Assembly: GCA_009801085.1 (NCBI GenBank)
Contig: VNWV01000008.1
Span: 1,302,001 to 1,366,000, forward strand
Source: Lasiodiplodia sp. COLG20
Taxonomy: Eukaryota > Ascomycota > Dothideomycetes > Botryosphaeriales > Botryosphaeriaceae
Direction: 5' to 3'
DNA: 64,000 nucleotides
In this document: in pieces, positions 22,286 to 34,572 of the stretch
How the letters are laid out: every line of letters starts with the position of its first letter
Numbering within the stretch: the stretch's first letter is position 1
Made by a program: the position numbers and the translations under genes
Notes under the pieces: model-generated
Seen by the model: only the letters and a program-made list of their open reading frames with translations
What the model was told of the DNA's origin: nothing
The model's database searches: none

Positions 22286-22970
22286 ACTATCTACCTATGC
22301 GGCCTTGCTTTGCTTCTTCTCTGAACCCCCTTTCCACATGAACTTGATCTTGTTCGTTTCTTCCGCTTTTCGCCACGCACGGCCCCATACCCCAAGCCTT
22401 TCCTTGAGAATGCCATGTACGCTATGAACGAGTTTCCTTTCGGCGAGAGCTTCTTCTCTCGTGTCGAGACTTTAGACACCACGACATACTTAGCATAAGA
22501 ATGAGTAATCACATCACTGCTTCTCTGGCTCGCAAAGACGTTGTGCTTGAAATGATGATATTGAAGCGCTGCGCAGTGATCGAAGACAATGTTATTTGCC
22601 ATTTGCATACATGGATGTTCCCGAGAATTGATTCGACCAAAGACACATGGACTTAGAATACAGACCAGCTGGTGTTCCTCTCCCCACCACTCAAGAGTGG
22701 GTAAAAAAAAAAATATACCACCTCAATGCCCAACTATTAGAAAGACATAAGAGTCATAAAAATGACAGAGCAAGAAGAAAAAAGGTCAAACCGCCATTCC
22801 TTCTTCGCTCTCCGAAGCTCGTGAGTTTCGTGGTATCAGTTAGTTCCCCTGCCGGACTCAGAAATCGAGCCCAGCAGCAGTCATCACCCTCGTCAATCCA
22901 AACGCCAGTCATCGACTTGCCCCAAAAAAACGCCATCGCCAGTTCCCGATGCAATCGCCATCTTCCCTCC
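22286..22970. other. intergenic region; possible extra C-terminal coding at 22780-22970
   Basis: Most of it looks non-coding. The minus strand of about 22780-22970 stays open in a frame that would extend the neighbouring transcription-factor-like gene if one base were absent (see that gene). Confidence 0.4.
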
Positions 22971-25114
22971 TCAAAACCTGGCGACCATACTCCTGTGCAT
23001 CTTCCTCAAGCTCACGACCACCGCGCTGCGATGCTCAAACGCCAACACAATCGCGCACCTCACGTTCAACGCCGTCAGCCACCTGCGCTGCGGCGCCTCC
23101 TCCCGGGCTGCGGCGCCGCCAACGAGCGTGATCCAGTACAGCAAACCCGTCATGTCGCCCCAACACTCCGAGAACCCGCAATCGCTCCTCTTGACCGCCT
23201 CGACCAGCCTCTCCAACGACACCGCGTCGGGCACCTCTCCCACCGAGCGCTCCGAAGCCGGCGTGGTGGACTTGGCTTCCAATGGCAGCGAAGACAGCGG
23301 ACGGCGGTGAACCAGGCTCTCGGCGTGCAGGATGGCCGCGAGCCGGCATGCCTCGTAGCGCCAGTGCGCCTTTCTTTCGATGTCGGTTGACGGCTCGGGC
23401 AGCATCTCCGCCGGCGGCAGGCCGCGCATGTAGTTGAGGATCTCGCGCTTGTACGACTCCGTGTCCCAGCTGCTCTGCTCGAGCGGGCTGTCGACCAAGT
23501 CGACGAGTTCCTTCATCTTGCTAATGAGGTCCAGCGTGCGCCTATCGCACCGTCGGCTACGCTCCAACGTCGAGAAGCGCTTGCGCGGACAGAACAGCGG
23601 CGACTCGGGGACTACCTGCCTGTCGCTGTAGACTGAAGGGCGAACCGTGTTGGCGTACTCTGTGAACATTGAATCAGGCGAGCCCTCGCGGAAGATGGCT
23701 GATGAGTATATCATCGCCGTTGCGACCGCCGCCAGTTCCCCCTGGAGGCCGAGGCGGTTCAGGCCGCCACGCTCGGAGATAAGCTGACGCAGGCCGGTTT
23801 CGTGAAAGACAAGGCGGTCAGCGCTAGAATTAACAAGCTCAGAGCAGAGGAGCTGAACCACGGTCATGATGGTGGTATCCTTGATTCTGTACCAGCGCTC
23901 GTTGAAGGCTTCTCTCAGAAGGTGAGCCACTTCCGTCTGGACCATAGTGGTGAGGGTAGTGGGCGCAAGTTTGCCTGCCATAGCATCCTGATGGCTGGTG
24001 GCAATGGCAAGAGTACTGAGGAACGATTCGCGCGATTGGATCATCTGCGGTAGCCATGCACGCGCCATCCCTCGCGTGCCGAAATAGAGATGGCCTGGAT
24101 ACAGTCAGCAAGTTTTTTTTTTTTTTTTTTTGGAAAAAAAAGGCGCATACAGTAGTACTTCACTGCTGGCATGTTGATATTAGAGTTTGGCTGTGGAAGA
24201 GCCAGAAAGGGGTCGTGAGAAGAGAAAGGATTAGAGGGAGCCGGCGCAAAGGCCTCAAACGGTCCCATAACCTGGAAGGCGGAATGAAAAAGCGGGTTTA
24301 TCCACTGGCTTCCGCCTTGGGGCGGCTGGACAAGTATCTGTTCGGGCTGCTGCTGCTCTATTGGAGTGGTTGTTGGAGGGGTGTCGACGAAGCTCCTCTT
24401 CGGTCTCTTCACCAAGCTCGACCGTTGAGATTCCGGGCTGTCGACATCGGTGCCTTGGTCGCTGTGCGGCGTGCTACCGGGCAAAGAGGCGGATGATCTT
24501 GGGACACGATATCTCTGGAAAATATCCAGGGCTTCCTCCCTCCCCATGAATTGCGGGTTGTCCGGATTGGCGTCAGCGGCGGAATCGGACCTCCTCAGGG
24601 TCGGTGTCCTCTTCTGGGCAGTGGTGACAGTGCTACTGCTCTCTCCACGCGTCGAAGCACCTGGGGCAGGGGCAGCTGCCGACTTCTTGGCTCGGGGCGG
24701 GACGCGCTGGCGTCCCTCGACCACGCCAAACATGACGTGCGAACGCACGGTACGCATCAATTCCGGATCCTTGAACTCCTCGGGACGGGTTGCGGTAACA
24801 AACTTGAAGCTGTTTCCGGCGTCGTCGCTGGTGGGTGAGCGCGACGAGGTGCGGCTACTGGTGCGGCGACGTGACGACGCAGCAGCGGAAGCCGGCGGCG
24901 CAGAAGGAGCAGTGCGCATGGCAAAGGGGTCTTCCGAGGGATTAGTCATGGGGGTGTGGGGAAGTGTATAGAATTTGGGCGCACCCGGCGAGCTCCAGGG
25001 GAAGGTGGACTGCGGCATGGTGGGGGTTGTGAATTGCAGGTCCATGGCGGGGTGGTGTTCGACGGAGGTGGTGGGCTGCTGGATCGAGGGGTAGCTCTCG
25101 GAGGAGCACGCCAT
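22971..25114 (-). CDS. fungal transcription-factor-like protein without zinc cluster
   Basis: Two exons, complement(join(22971..24094,24151..25114)), give 695 residues. The N-terminal half is Ser/Thr/Pro-rich. A conserved block at 103-128 (FKFVTATRPEEFKDPELM, then RTVRSHVM) is the mark of a large Pezizomycotina family often annotated as fungal-specific transcription factor or tachykinin-family. The C-terminal half (WLPQMIQSRESFLSTLAIATSHQDA, split here as WLPQMIQSRESFLS and TLAIATSHQDA; ERGGLNRLG) is helical like the Fungal_trans_2 region. No Zn2Cys6 motif exists upstream, so DNA binding is not shown. The stop at 22971 may be premature, since removing one T from a TTTT run lets the frame run on through FEEGRWRLHRELAMAFFWGK. 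The intron carries a 19-nt homopolymer. Confidence 0.75.
24113..24141. repeat. homopolymer pair T19-GG-A8 inside an intron
   Basis: Nineteen T followed by two G and eight A on the plus strand, wholly within the intron of the transcription-factor-like gene. It could fold as a short hairpin. The exact length is likely unstable and error-prone in sequencing. Confidence 0.85.
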
Positions 25115-26130
25115 TGAGGTCTAACTTGCGGAGACGCGTGGTGGGAGGCGCGCGGTGGTTCTGCTCATATTCCAGCGCAGTCTTGGCGGACGACTTGAGC
25201 CTCTGCGGGAGGGCCGGGCGATCAAACGTGGGAGCACAGGCGGAATGGGGAGTGATGTGCGGGGACGGCGTAGGGCAGGTGGCAAGCGTATGTATAAGAG
25301 CCAAGTACGCCCGTAGTCGGCGCCGCGGTACCACAGTGCGAGGCTGTGTGCAAGCTTAGTCTTGGGCGAGTCGGTGAAAGGGCTTGTAGAGGCTACGTCA
25401 AGCCTCAGCGGAAAGGCTACAGAAAGAGCGCTAGGGTGTGTTGACGGCTGCATATCGCAGGCTGTGCTGGGGCCCGTGCTGAGCCCTATGCTCTGTGAAA
25501 CCACACTCTCGCGCCCGCTGCCGCCGTGTCAAGGGACTCCCCCGCCTCGCTAGACGGCCTGAAATCGTCCCTAGCGTCTGTCAGCATCGCCCACATCTCT
25601 CGCATCGCCCGTGCTGACGCCGCCTCTGACTGCCGCAAGCTCACGCGCCTTGGCCTGAGGCATTGCCCTGCATCATCTGCATGTTTCTCGTCCGTAGCTT
25701 GTCGCGGCGTCTGCCGCCAACGCATCGTACGAGCGGGAAAGGGAAGATTCGGCTTCGCCGTTCCTGGGGGTACAAGTGCCGGATATGGCACCGTTCAGCA
25801 CCCAATCGCTGCCGTGGTGGGGGTCGTCATTTCCACTGGCACGCATTTTGCGCCCGCCTTCGTCCGCGCGGGTACATGGGTACGTACGTACCTCAGCCGC
25901 CAGAGCCACACGCTTCGTCCCTCCCCCCTGGCCTACTCCGTCATCCGCGATCCACCCGCGAGGCTTATCCGCCTCGTGATCTGTGGCTAGCTGAGCCAAG
26001 CTCAACCGTTCAACGGCCCCCCTGCCCTACCGCGCTCTAGAATCGCCGTGGCCGTCAGGGTCTGATGACAGTGACAAGTGGATCCATTTGATCATTTTTC
26101 CTTTGACCCCTCTACCGGTCGCGTCTACTA
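25115..26130. other. intergenic region upstream of the transcription-factor-like gene
   Basis: It holds that gene's promoter (minus) and the RIC1 3' end. No other gene is supported. Confidence 0.5.
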
Positions 26131-29100
26131 TTAGCCAAATCCTGACGTGAAGAAGTCGTCATTACTGCCGCCGTCGTGAGTGGATGCCTTGCCATCGCCA
26201 TTCGTTACCGCGCTCGCGGGACTGTGGCTGCCCACGCTGCTGTTTGATAGGTCGATCCCGCCTATACCGATGCCAATATCCCCAACCCCGCCCTCTCCAT
26301 TCCTCCCGTTGTTGCGCGAAATGCTGAGCCGTGATTCTTCAAACATGAAGCTGCCTGCTGCCGGCCTTTTCGTTCCACCTTCCGTTGGCGACTTGAGCTC
26401 GGCCATCTCCAGCGCTTCTCGCAGCGTCTCGCCCGTCTCATCGAGCGCCATCAGGAATCGCGCGAGCTCCTTGCAGAGATCGTAGTCCTGCTCGAGCTTG
26501 GCCCGCTGGAGCAGCCGGATCAATTGGTGCGAGCTCGAACTAAGCTCCTCGAACGTGTGTAGCACGAGGAGATAACCGCCCGCCGTTTTCAAAGAGCCCC
26601 GCTGCAGCGACTCCTCGAACAACTCTTGAGGCGGAGGTAGGTGGGCGAACAGCGTGCGCCACGATCGAACTTCTGTCTTGCGGGTGCATTGGACCACAAT
26701 GTCCAGGTACTGCGGGAACGACGAAAGAAACGACAGCACGCTTGGCAGAAGCGCCTGCTCCGGCGGTGGGGACGTGTCCACCTCGTCGTCCAACACGTCA
26801 TGCAGCAAGATCTCCAGCGCATGCGGGAAGTAAAGGAGATGCTGGTAATGGTGTGACAGATGCAACGCTGCGGGGGAGTTGTACTGCGCCAAGTGGTGTC
26901 GAAGTAGCGGCGGGAGGAAGAGGTGAGTCTAGATTGGTCAGTCAGCCTGTGTGTAATTTGCATTGGGCACCATCACTTACCCTTGTAGCAAAACGAAAGT
27001 AGGCAAAGCTGATATCCCGCCTCTGCACCAATTCTGACTCAACACCGAAAAGGATCCCCTTGTTCAACAATGGTGACAGGGGATAGAAGTCAACAGGTAT
27101 GCTGACGGTTGCCGGAAGCTCTCTGCCGAGCTCCATCGATGCCGATACCAAGACGTCCTGCGCATCGGTCCAGAGCTTCATGTCTTGTCCGTCAAAGTAC
27201 CACAGGGAATCTCGCAGATCATGCCCCTGGAGACTGTTGTTTGGCAGAGCCGCTGAGGGGCTGGGTGGCAGGTAGTCCTCGTCATCCGCAATCTTGAACG
27301 ACGGGTGATCCCGCATGAGAGCGTAGTACTCCACGTTTTGGGCTATGATGCGCATCTCGTATTTCAACATCCCATCCTCCGTGGTCGTCGGCTGCAAAAG
27401 GACAAGTTTGCCGTCAACCAGGAATAGGATAGTGGCCACTGCAACGTCCTGCGAAGGATCGCCGTGATCTGGTTCTTGTTAGCACAAGGGCCAGTAAACG
27501 TTTAGACCTAGATAGAACTTACCGAGTTGATCTTCTGGTAAAATCCAACTCAACGCCCGTACTCGTGGAGGTGCCCGGATGATGCCATGGAGGGCAATCT
27601 GTCCGACTTGCATAATCCTGACAGAGGAATTGGCGACGTTGATAATGTAGTGGTAGAGGATGTTTTCGTATGTGTAGACCAACAAGGAGTCATCTCCTGA
27701 CGGCGCAATCAAAACAATAGGTGCAGGAAGCTGCTCCTTGTGCATGATCTTGCTGTTATCCAGCTCTTTTTCACGAGAATAGATCCGGAGCTGGCCCGTG
27801 ATTAGCTGGTGCCTGCAGGTGACGCACAAAATGCCTTACCTCGTATGAATTGCCCGCCTCAACGGCGGCTATCAACACATGCTGGTGCCAGCACATGCCG
27901 CCTCGGACTGCGAACTCGTTCTCCATCTCGGGATCATCAAACGTCTTCCATCTTCCACTAGTGATGCTGTAGTGTGCAAGGCCGCGACGGCCTGCCACTG
28001 CCACATAACGCCCGTCAGACGAGATCACCGCGCTCCGGATAGGCCACTGGTCAATGAGGTACGGAGCAGGCACCTGAACATGATGCCAAAGGGAAACCTC
28101 TGCCGAGATAGCTGTCAAGTCCGGCATGTCGTACCCGCGGTAAATCATGAAGCCAGCATTCGTCTGGAGGAGAGATCTGGACACGTTCGCAGAGGAATAG
28201 CAACCGGCGACAGCACTCCTTGCCATCTCTAAGAGCCACAGCCGATTGTCATTCTGCCCAAGGAGGAGGATTTCGGAACCCCCGCCGATCCAGAACCCGT
28301 CACGAACGCTCAGGAGCCATCTTTCCTCGTTGTTCTCGGACATGAAACGCGTTGACGTGAAGCTGCTTGCACCTGGTTTGCCGTAAACACTCCACATCAT
28401 CCATCCCTTCTCATAGCCAGCAAAAAGACAGTATCCGTCCGGAGAGTATGTTAGGAAAGTCAGCCTTCCTGACGAGGCCGAGGTCAATCCGGTCTGCAAC
28501 TTGTGTGACAAGGGGACGTGTCCGTCGTAGTCTCGGGCTGTATACACATGTATCTCCCCGTTTTCACAGCCCACCGCAATCAGAGAGAAACGGGCATTGA
28601 TCGCGGCCTTCACAGCGTAAGTATCCTCCGTCTCTGGCTCGTGGAAGCAGTAACCTTTGAACAAAGCCTTCGGCGACTGGGCCTCGGCTGAATTCGGCGG
28701 GAGCTTCTGGACCGCATAGGCCTTGCCGTCACTCATGACCCAAGCGTAGAGATTCATAGGCCGGTCATTCACAATGTCAACCACGGTCGTTTTCTTGCTG
28801 AGCCAGGACATCTTGCTGAGCAACTCAGTGCTGGTTTGATTTCCATGACTGTCCGGGGCCCACCGAATGCACTGAATGGCGGCGGGCTTCGCCGTGGCCA
28901 CGACCAGCTCATCGTCGAGAGCGAGAGCCTTGGCAATTCCGGCGTCGACTCTTATGACCATGCGGAAGCGGACACTGACATCCTGGATGCCACCGCCTTC
29001 GCCCGGGCCTGCAAACCTGTCTCCGGTAGCATGAAGCCTGCTGCCAGAGATGCTCTGGCGGCGCGAATGGCCATGTGCGTTGGGGTCGAAGTGTTGTCGG

Positions 29101-29698
29101 TAGACGCGGGAGTTCGGGTCGCTAGCGAGGGAGTAGGTAATGAGGTAGCCCAAGGCGGTCTGCACGACGAATATGGCCGAGTCGGGGCGCAACAGGAGCG
29201 ATACGTTGGGTCCGTAGGTTTTGAGAGAAGTGGGCGAGCGCAGTACCGAGGCCAGTACTGCTGTAGGCTGCAAGGCACGTCAGCTGGCGTCAGGGCAGAG
29301 TGACTCGGCTGCTGCGGGCTCACCTTTGTCTGCCAAATAGTCAAGGTCGAGCGTGTGATAGTAGCAAACAACTGGCCACTGCGGGCGACGCGCAGGGCGA
29401 TGATCTCGCCGTCGATGTCCGCCTCCGCGTCGGTCCCTTGCAGGCTGCCGTTGGTTGCGGTCGACGTCTGCGGCGCGGAGCCGTTCGGCCCTTGCGTCAC
29501 CGTGGCATCGTGCTCAGCGCTGTCATCGCGGGGCTTCTGCTGTGCAGCGCGGGCGTGATCGGGCTCGTGATGCTTCCCGTTGACTGCGGCGGGGGGCGCC
29601 TCGTTGTTGACACCGTCGTCGGAGGTTATGCGGCGCTCTGGCGGCAGTTGGCGCTGGCTGGTGGCGTAGACTCTGGGGCTCCCAATGGGCCAGAACAT
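26131..29698 (-). CDS. RIC1: Ric1, subunit of the Ric1-Rgp1 guanine nucleotide exchange factor
   Basis: Five exons, complement(join(26131..26928,26981..27468,27523..27790,27840..29267,29324..29698)), give 1118 residues with all phases closing. Ric1 with Rgp1 activates the Rab GTPase Ypt6 (Rab6) at the Golgi for endosome-to-Golgi traffic. It begins MFWPIGSPRVYATSQRQLPP. An N-terminal beta-propeller follows (GEIIALRVARSGQLFATIT, broken as GEIIALRVA and QLFATIT; LTFLTYSPDGYCLFAGYEKG). The conserved Ric1 C-terminal domain starts near 850 with RHHLAQYNSPAALHLSHHY, LPHALEILLHDVLDDEVD-like text (FPHALEILLHDVLDDEVD) and FPQYLDIVVQCTRKTEVRSW. An Asn/Ser/Thr/Gln-rich insert of about 80 residues lies after the first 30. 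Gly/Asn-rich low complexity ends the protein. Confidence 0.92.
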
Positions 29699-30253
29699 GG
29701 CTTTCTAGGTGGAGCAGTGCCGGCATTTGGGAAGCTCCATTTCACTTGGGGTGGCAGAGAGCTCGAGGGCCGGCGTGCAGCAAGCTCGGAGACGGGTGAT
29801 GGAGCTGTCTGGGTAAGGTGGCCGCCGGGATGATCGAGGATCCTGGGCCTGAGCGGGTGCGTGCACGAGCCCACGTCATTTATGTATGCACGCTAGGTAG
29901 AACTCCCACACCCTGCACCACATTCTTCACCACGACCCTCAGGCGTAATTATTCTCATTGTTCCAATCTATGATACAACGAATCGAAGCTGTCGTGTTAG
30001 CAATTTCCATTCCGTTCCTTCGCGTACCGCCTTGCCTGGACGCACACCCAACTCAACGCCATGCCCTTGATGAGGGCAACCCAGCGAATGAAACGCTTTT
30101 TAATAAACAGCAAAATTAAAGAAGAGCCGTAAACCCATGCAGATGAAGAAGTCAAAACGGGAACGCCTTCAACGATGCCGTACCCACCTTGCACAAAAAT
30201 CCTTACCGCAATCAATGACCGTTGCTCCAAGAAACACCAATCCAGCCTGTATC
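29699..30253. other. intergenic region, RIC1 promoter and KCS1 3' end
   Basis: 555 bp; nothing else seen. Confidence 0.5.
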
Positions 30254-33200
30254 TTACACGCTGACATTGCCCGAGTCCTCGTCCACGATCGGGCCGTCTT
30301 CCCATCCTTCAAGGATCATGCCGTGGCCGAGATCACCCTCGCCGAGCCGCAGGCCCTCGCACTCGCCTCGCTCGACGTATCCTTTGTCTTCATTCATGTC
30401 GCGCCATATGCGCTGGAAGTACATGCGCAGCGTCCGCAGCCCGCGCAGGTAGCCCTTGTCCACGCCATCCGGGTCCGAAGGAGGGCACGGCACGTCTGGA
30501 GGGAGCTCGTCCTCAGCCGTGACACAGTTGGCAAAGTCAACGATCTTCAATTTGATCTCCGACCTTGCCTTCTTCTCTTGCTCCAACGCAGGCCTGCTGT
30601 CCTTGTCTTGCGATGAGCGGCGGCTTCTTGGAGGCGAAGGGCCGTCTTTAGAGCTATCACCGCGATCATACAGCATCAGCAGGCTGCTTGCGTAGAACCT
30701 GTATCCCGGGAGCCGACGGATCATCCTTTCGAGCGTTGAGATCCTCTCCAGGATAACGGGAATGTGCTTGGTAGCACTCGTGTAGCCGTGGCCATCGAAG
30801 AAGAAGCGTGTGAGCGCATCTTGGAACTCCTTGCCAGCTTTGAGGTCGCGACCGAAGTACTTATCCTCGAAGACATACGACTGAGTCTTGACGTTCCAGA
30901 CTTGCATGCCACAGACGCGCACGCCGAGCTCCCGCGACGTCGTCATCTGACACTTGCGCCTCTGCGAACGCTGCTTCTTCTCGTTGGCCTCAACACCATA
31001 CTGGCGTGTTCCCATCTTTAGATCAAGCACGCAAGGCCGAGACATGCCTGCAGTGAGGTCCTCAAGTAAGATAAAGTGCTGCACACGTTCATCTGGCTGA
31101 ACTGCTTCCTTGGGGTTTGATGGATCTTCCGCCGCAGGAGGCCTAGAAATGATTGGGGTGGCCACTGGAGCTGGGAGCATGGTGCCAGAGCCGCCGCTTG
31201 GTACTGCGTGACCGTTCATCTGATCAGGTTGTACAGCATCAGTGTGCGTAGGGCGCTGGTCCGTGGTTGCTAGCTTTTTGTCCTCATCCATGGCGAAGAC
31301 GTCATCCTCGCCATCTCCTCCATATCCATCCTCCTCGTGGTACTCAAGATTACCCCTGCCCCCTTCGTCTATTTCATTTGGCCTACGACGTAGTCCGCCG
31401 CCCGAGTGTCGCCGTCGGGGCTGTCGTTGCTTAGATGCACCAGTCTCTTCGACAACGTCTTTTGCAGAATCGAGACCGTTTAATTGCGGCAGAGAAGGAA
31501 ATCTTTCCAGTGATCTACTCTCTCCAGGAAGAAGCTGGTTCGAAAAGTGCCGTTCAGCCTCGGATCTCAAGACTTGCTTTCGTGGGCTGTCGCCCTCGTC
31601 AAGCATTGACTCCCGCCGTGTCGCAACATCTGCACTTCCCCTTCGAGCATGTTGACTACCGGCCGATACCCCGTTCGCACCGAGGGCGTGCTTTCTTCCA
31701 GGAAGGCTGTGATGATTACGATCATGACGATAGTGGTGATGAATGGTCGGAGGGGTGAAAACCTCTTTGAGTACTTGCTCGCGGAGCCTCCGGTTTACAG
31801 TTGTGGCTCCCCAGCTTGGATGGTGCTTCAACTCAGGCCGCGTAGGACTCGTGCCAGCGGAATGTTTTCCTGCATGGTCGGTAGCATCCATACTTTGGTG
31901 ACGGCGATATTGTTGCGAAAGTAAGGAAGCATCGCCTGTGTGAGGTCTGGGTACCGTCGCTCGCGGCGGAAGGCGGAAAAGATTGTCCGGGATGATGTGC
32001 ATGTTATTCTCAAAAACGACTTGCGGGACAGCCGGCGTCATTTGCTGTGAATGGCTCACGAGTCTTGGCTGGGTGTCGGATGAGTTGCTAGTAAGTTTGA
32101 TCGGAGACTCAAGTCCGGCTGGCGCCTTCTCGGATTGTTCCTTAACTTGAGAATCGATCTCTAATTTGATACCATTCTCTTGGTCCTTGGTGCCCTTTGT
32201 CGCCTTCCTCTTCTTGGGAGCCTTTCGGTACGTCACATTGAGGACACCGATATACCTATAGTGTATGGTTAGCAAATTGACAGTCAGATGCGGAGGCAGC
32301 AGGGAAGTGGGCGGAAACGTCTTTGCTGAGATTTCAGCTTAAAAGCCAAGCGTATGTCAAGGGCATGGTCTTACCTCGGTAAGAAATCCAACAGCTCTGG
32401 ATGATTACGTTCAACCGTCTCGTAGAACTCGTTCTCACGGTTGTTCAACTGCTTGCACACGGCGCGCCTCGAAAAGCGATAAACGGTAGAATGCCCACCG
32501 ACCTGATGGTCGTAAGGTTTGAGCTCAACAGCGCCAAGTGGTGCCGTTGGTTGGTGATGGTGATGGCGATGGTGATGGTGATGATGCGGCTTCGGCGCTG
32601 AACTAGTATCTTTCTTGTAAGATAGCTGTGTAGGCGTAGTGCCTAATTCCTCAGTTGCACTATCGTATCCCTGCGTGGACTGAGCAGATTCGTCCCAAGA
32701 CTCATACTCAGAGCCCAAGTCGGATGCAGTAACATCCGACTCGGACACAAAACCGTGGTGATCTGCCTCTGGCGACCGCGGCTGAGCCTTGAGGTCACCA
32801 TGAAGGTACTTTTGCTCGTCCTGCGTCTGCAAGGATATCTGGACTTCATCTGGAGTCGGGGTAGTCTCTTTGTCTCTCCAGCCTGCGGGGAAGCCTCTGT
32901 TGGAAGTTATTCTTTGCAGTGGAGATTCTTCCCGCACAGGGCTCAATTGCTCAGGGGTGGACTTTGTTGGTGTAAGTTGACGGTGTGGGAAGTACAGCGC
33001 CGAAGAGATGTGTTCCCGCTCCGATTCCTCGTCCTCGTCGGAAGCGACAGCTTTGCCTTCCTGCGCAGCATCCGTGTTGCCAAAATAGTCGCTCGCTTCT
33101 GTGCCTTGTGGGTCGGAGGTTTGTCTTGCACGTTGAGATTCAGCCGTCGACAACGCTTGGGAAAGTGGAGTTCCTCTCTGGCCACCAGGAGTGAGATGGT

Positions 33201-34572
33201 GGAAGTTCCTAATCTCCTCTAGAAGGCTCAATGGAATACCATGGGACCTAATGGTGATGCTTTCGTCCTCATCCCCGGCTCTTGTACGACTAGGGCTGCT
33301 GACCGGCTCGGGCGGCAGTTGTGGTTTCCTTGGCGAGGTTGATGCGTCTGGGCGCCGATCTTCGCGGATCGGTGTGCCGGGAATATCGCTTGGTTGCTCA
33401 GCCGGTGGTATCCTCACGTCCACTTCAGTTGCTGTGGGATCTTGGGGCTCCGCCAAACGGTCCTTCGCTCGCTCATCCCGCTTCTTTTGCTCCTGCGCCA
33501 CTTCATTTTCCTTGAACAGGCCCAGGTAGTGGCTGGCTTTGCGACTGCGTGCAGCAACGGTGCTTGGCTCCGCTTTGGGAAGGGTGGCCTCAATCTTCTT
33601 GTCGACGCGGGTGTTGGTCGTCTCCTTCACGTTCTGATGTGCCGACATGCTCAATGCCGGTTTCCCCTCTCGCCACGACCGATAACGTACTCTCTCGTCT
33701 GTGTCAAATGTGTCCGGAGCGGGTGCGGCCTCGGGAGACGCATTGGTGCGTTGGTGAGGCGAGTCAACAGCGACGGCGACGGATGTGCTATCGTGCTTTG
33801 CTGGAGACTCGGTCCTGCTGCTACCCAAGATTTGCGTTATGAAGTGGCCCTTGAGATGCGGGTGGGAGTTGTCATTGTGCAGATTGGCGGTGTCCCTGTG
33901 CCTCAGCTTGTGATATTCGTCGGCGAAGGTGGAATGTTCTAGTGGCGACGAGGCATTGGCGGCAGATAAGAGGTGGTGGTGGTGCGCTTGACGGAGCAGC
34001 GGCGGATCGACCAGCTTCCGGATGGGCGAGATGTCGGCCATGGTGGGAGATTGGTCCTGCTCTTGCGCGGGACTGGAGGCAGCGTCGGGTCGTGGCTGCA
34101 GGCTGGGGGACTCGGCAGGGCTGTCGGTGGCTATGTAGTTGGTCGCGAAGATGCTGTCGCGCTCCGACAGCTGGGGGCCGGCGGTGGGATACAGCGACTC
34201 AAGCGAGAGCGGAGCGGTCCTGGAGCGGCCGGTCTGCGACAGCGTCTTTGGTGTCACCTTTGCACCGTCGTCGGGCGAGGGCGGCGACGAGGCATTGCGA
34301 CGATCCTGAGAGACCCTGCTGGACCTCACCGGAGTGCTGGCTCGTGGGATATTATGCGGAACAGAAGGCACTGACATGAAAGAGCATCGGGAGGCTCCAG
34401 GGCGTGTCGAGGTTGTTGGTTGGGCGATAATGGCCGGGGAGGTCTTGGACCGAGAACCACTAGGTCTTGCGGCGCGAGGAGCGCAGCAGGCTGTTAACGC
34501 TTTGGCCAACAGGCGGTCGAACGGCCTGGACGTTTTGTGACCTGGTTTAGTGGTGGTAGACCGGGGTGGCAT
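30254..34572 (-). CDS. KCS1: inositol hexakisphosphate kinase Kcs1
   Basis: Two exons, complement(join(30254..32255,32375..34572)), give 1399 residues. Kcs1 makes inositol pyrophosphates such as 5-InsP7 from InsP6, which signal in phosphate and energy homeostasis. The kinase fold starts before the intron ([20 protein letters not shown] ... [14 protein letters not shown]). It resumes after a disordered insert, with the family motif P-x3-D-x-K-x-G as PCVLDLKMG at 1140-1148. Further on are the SSLLMLYD segment and KIVDFANC (catalytic and metal-binding Asp region). The first 650 residues are disordered, with Ser/Pro and a His run near 665-680. A second insert of about 380 residues splits the kinase lobes, as in other fungal Kcs1. 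The C-terminus is [13 protein letters not shown] followed by an acidic tail. Confidence 0.93.
32554..32586 (-). repeat. His-codon repeat (CAT/CAC run) in KCS1
   Basis: Ten His codons interrupted by one Arg codon ([11 protein letters not shown] minus edges), just before the kinase core. Confidence 0.85.

Noticed and set aside
24113..24131. Poly(A) tail of a retroposed element (minus strand)
   Set aside because: It lies inside a functional-looking intron with no target-site duplication and no element body.
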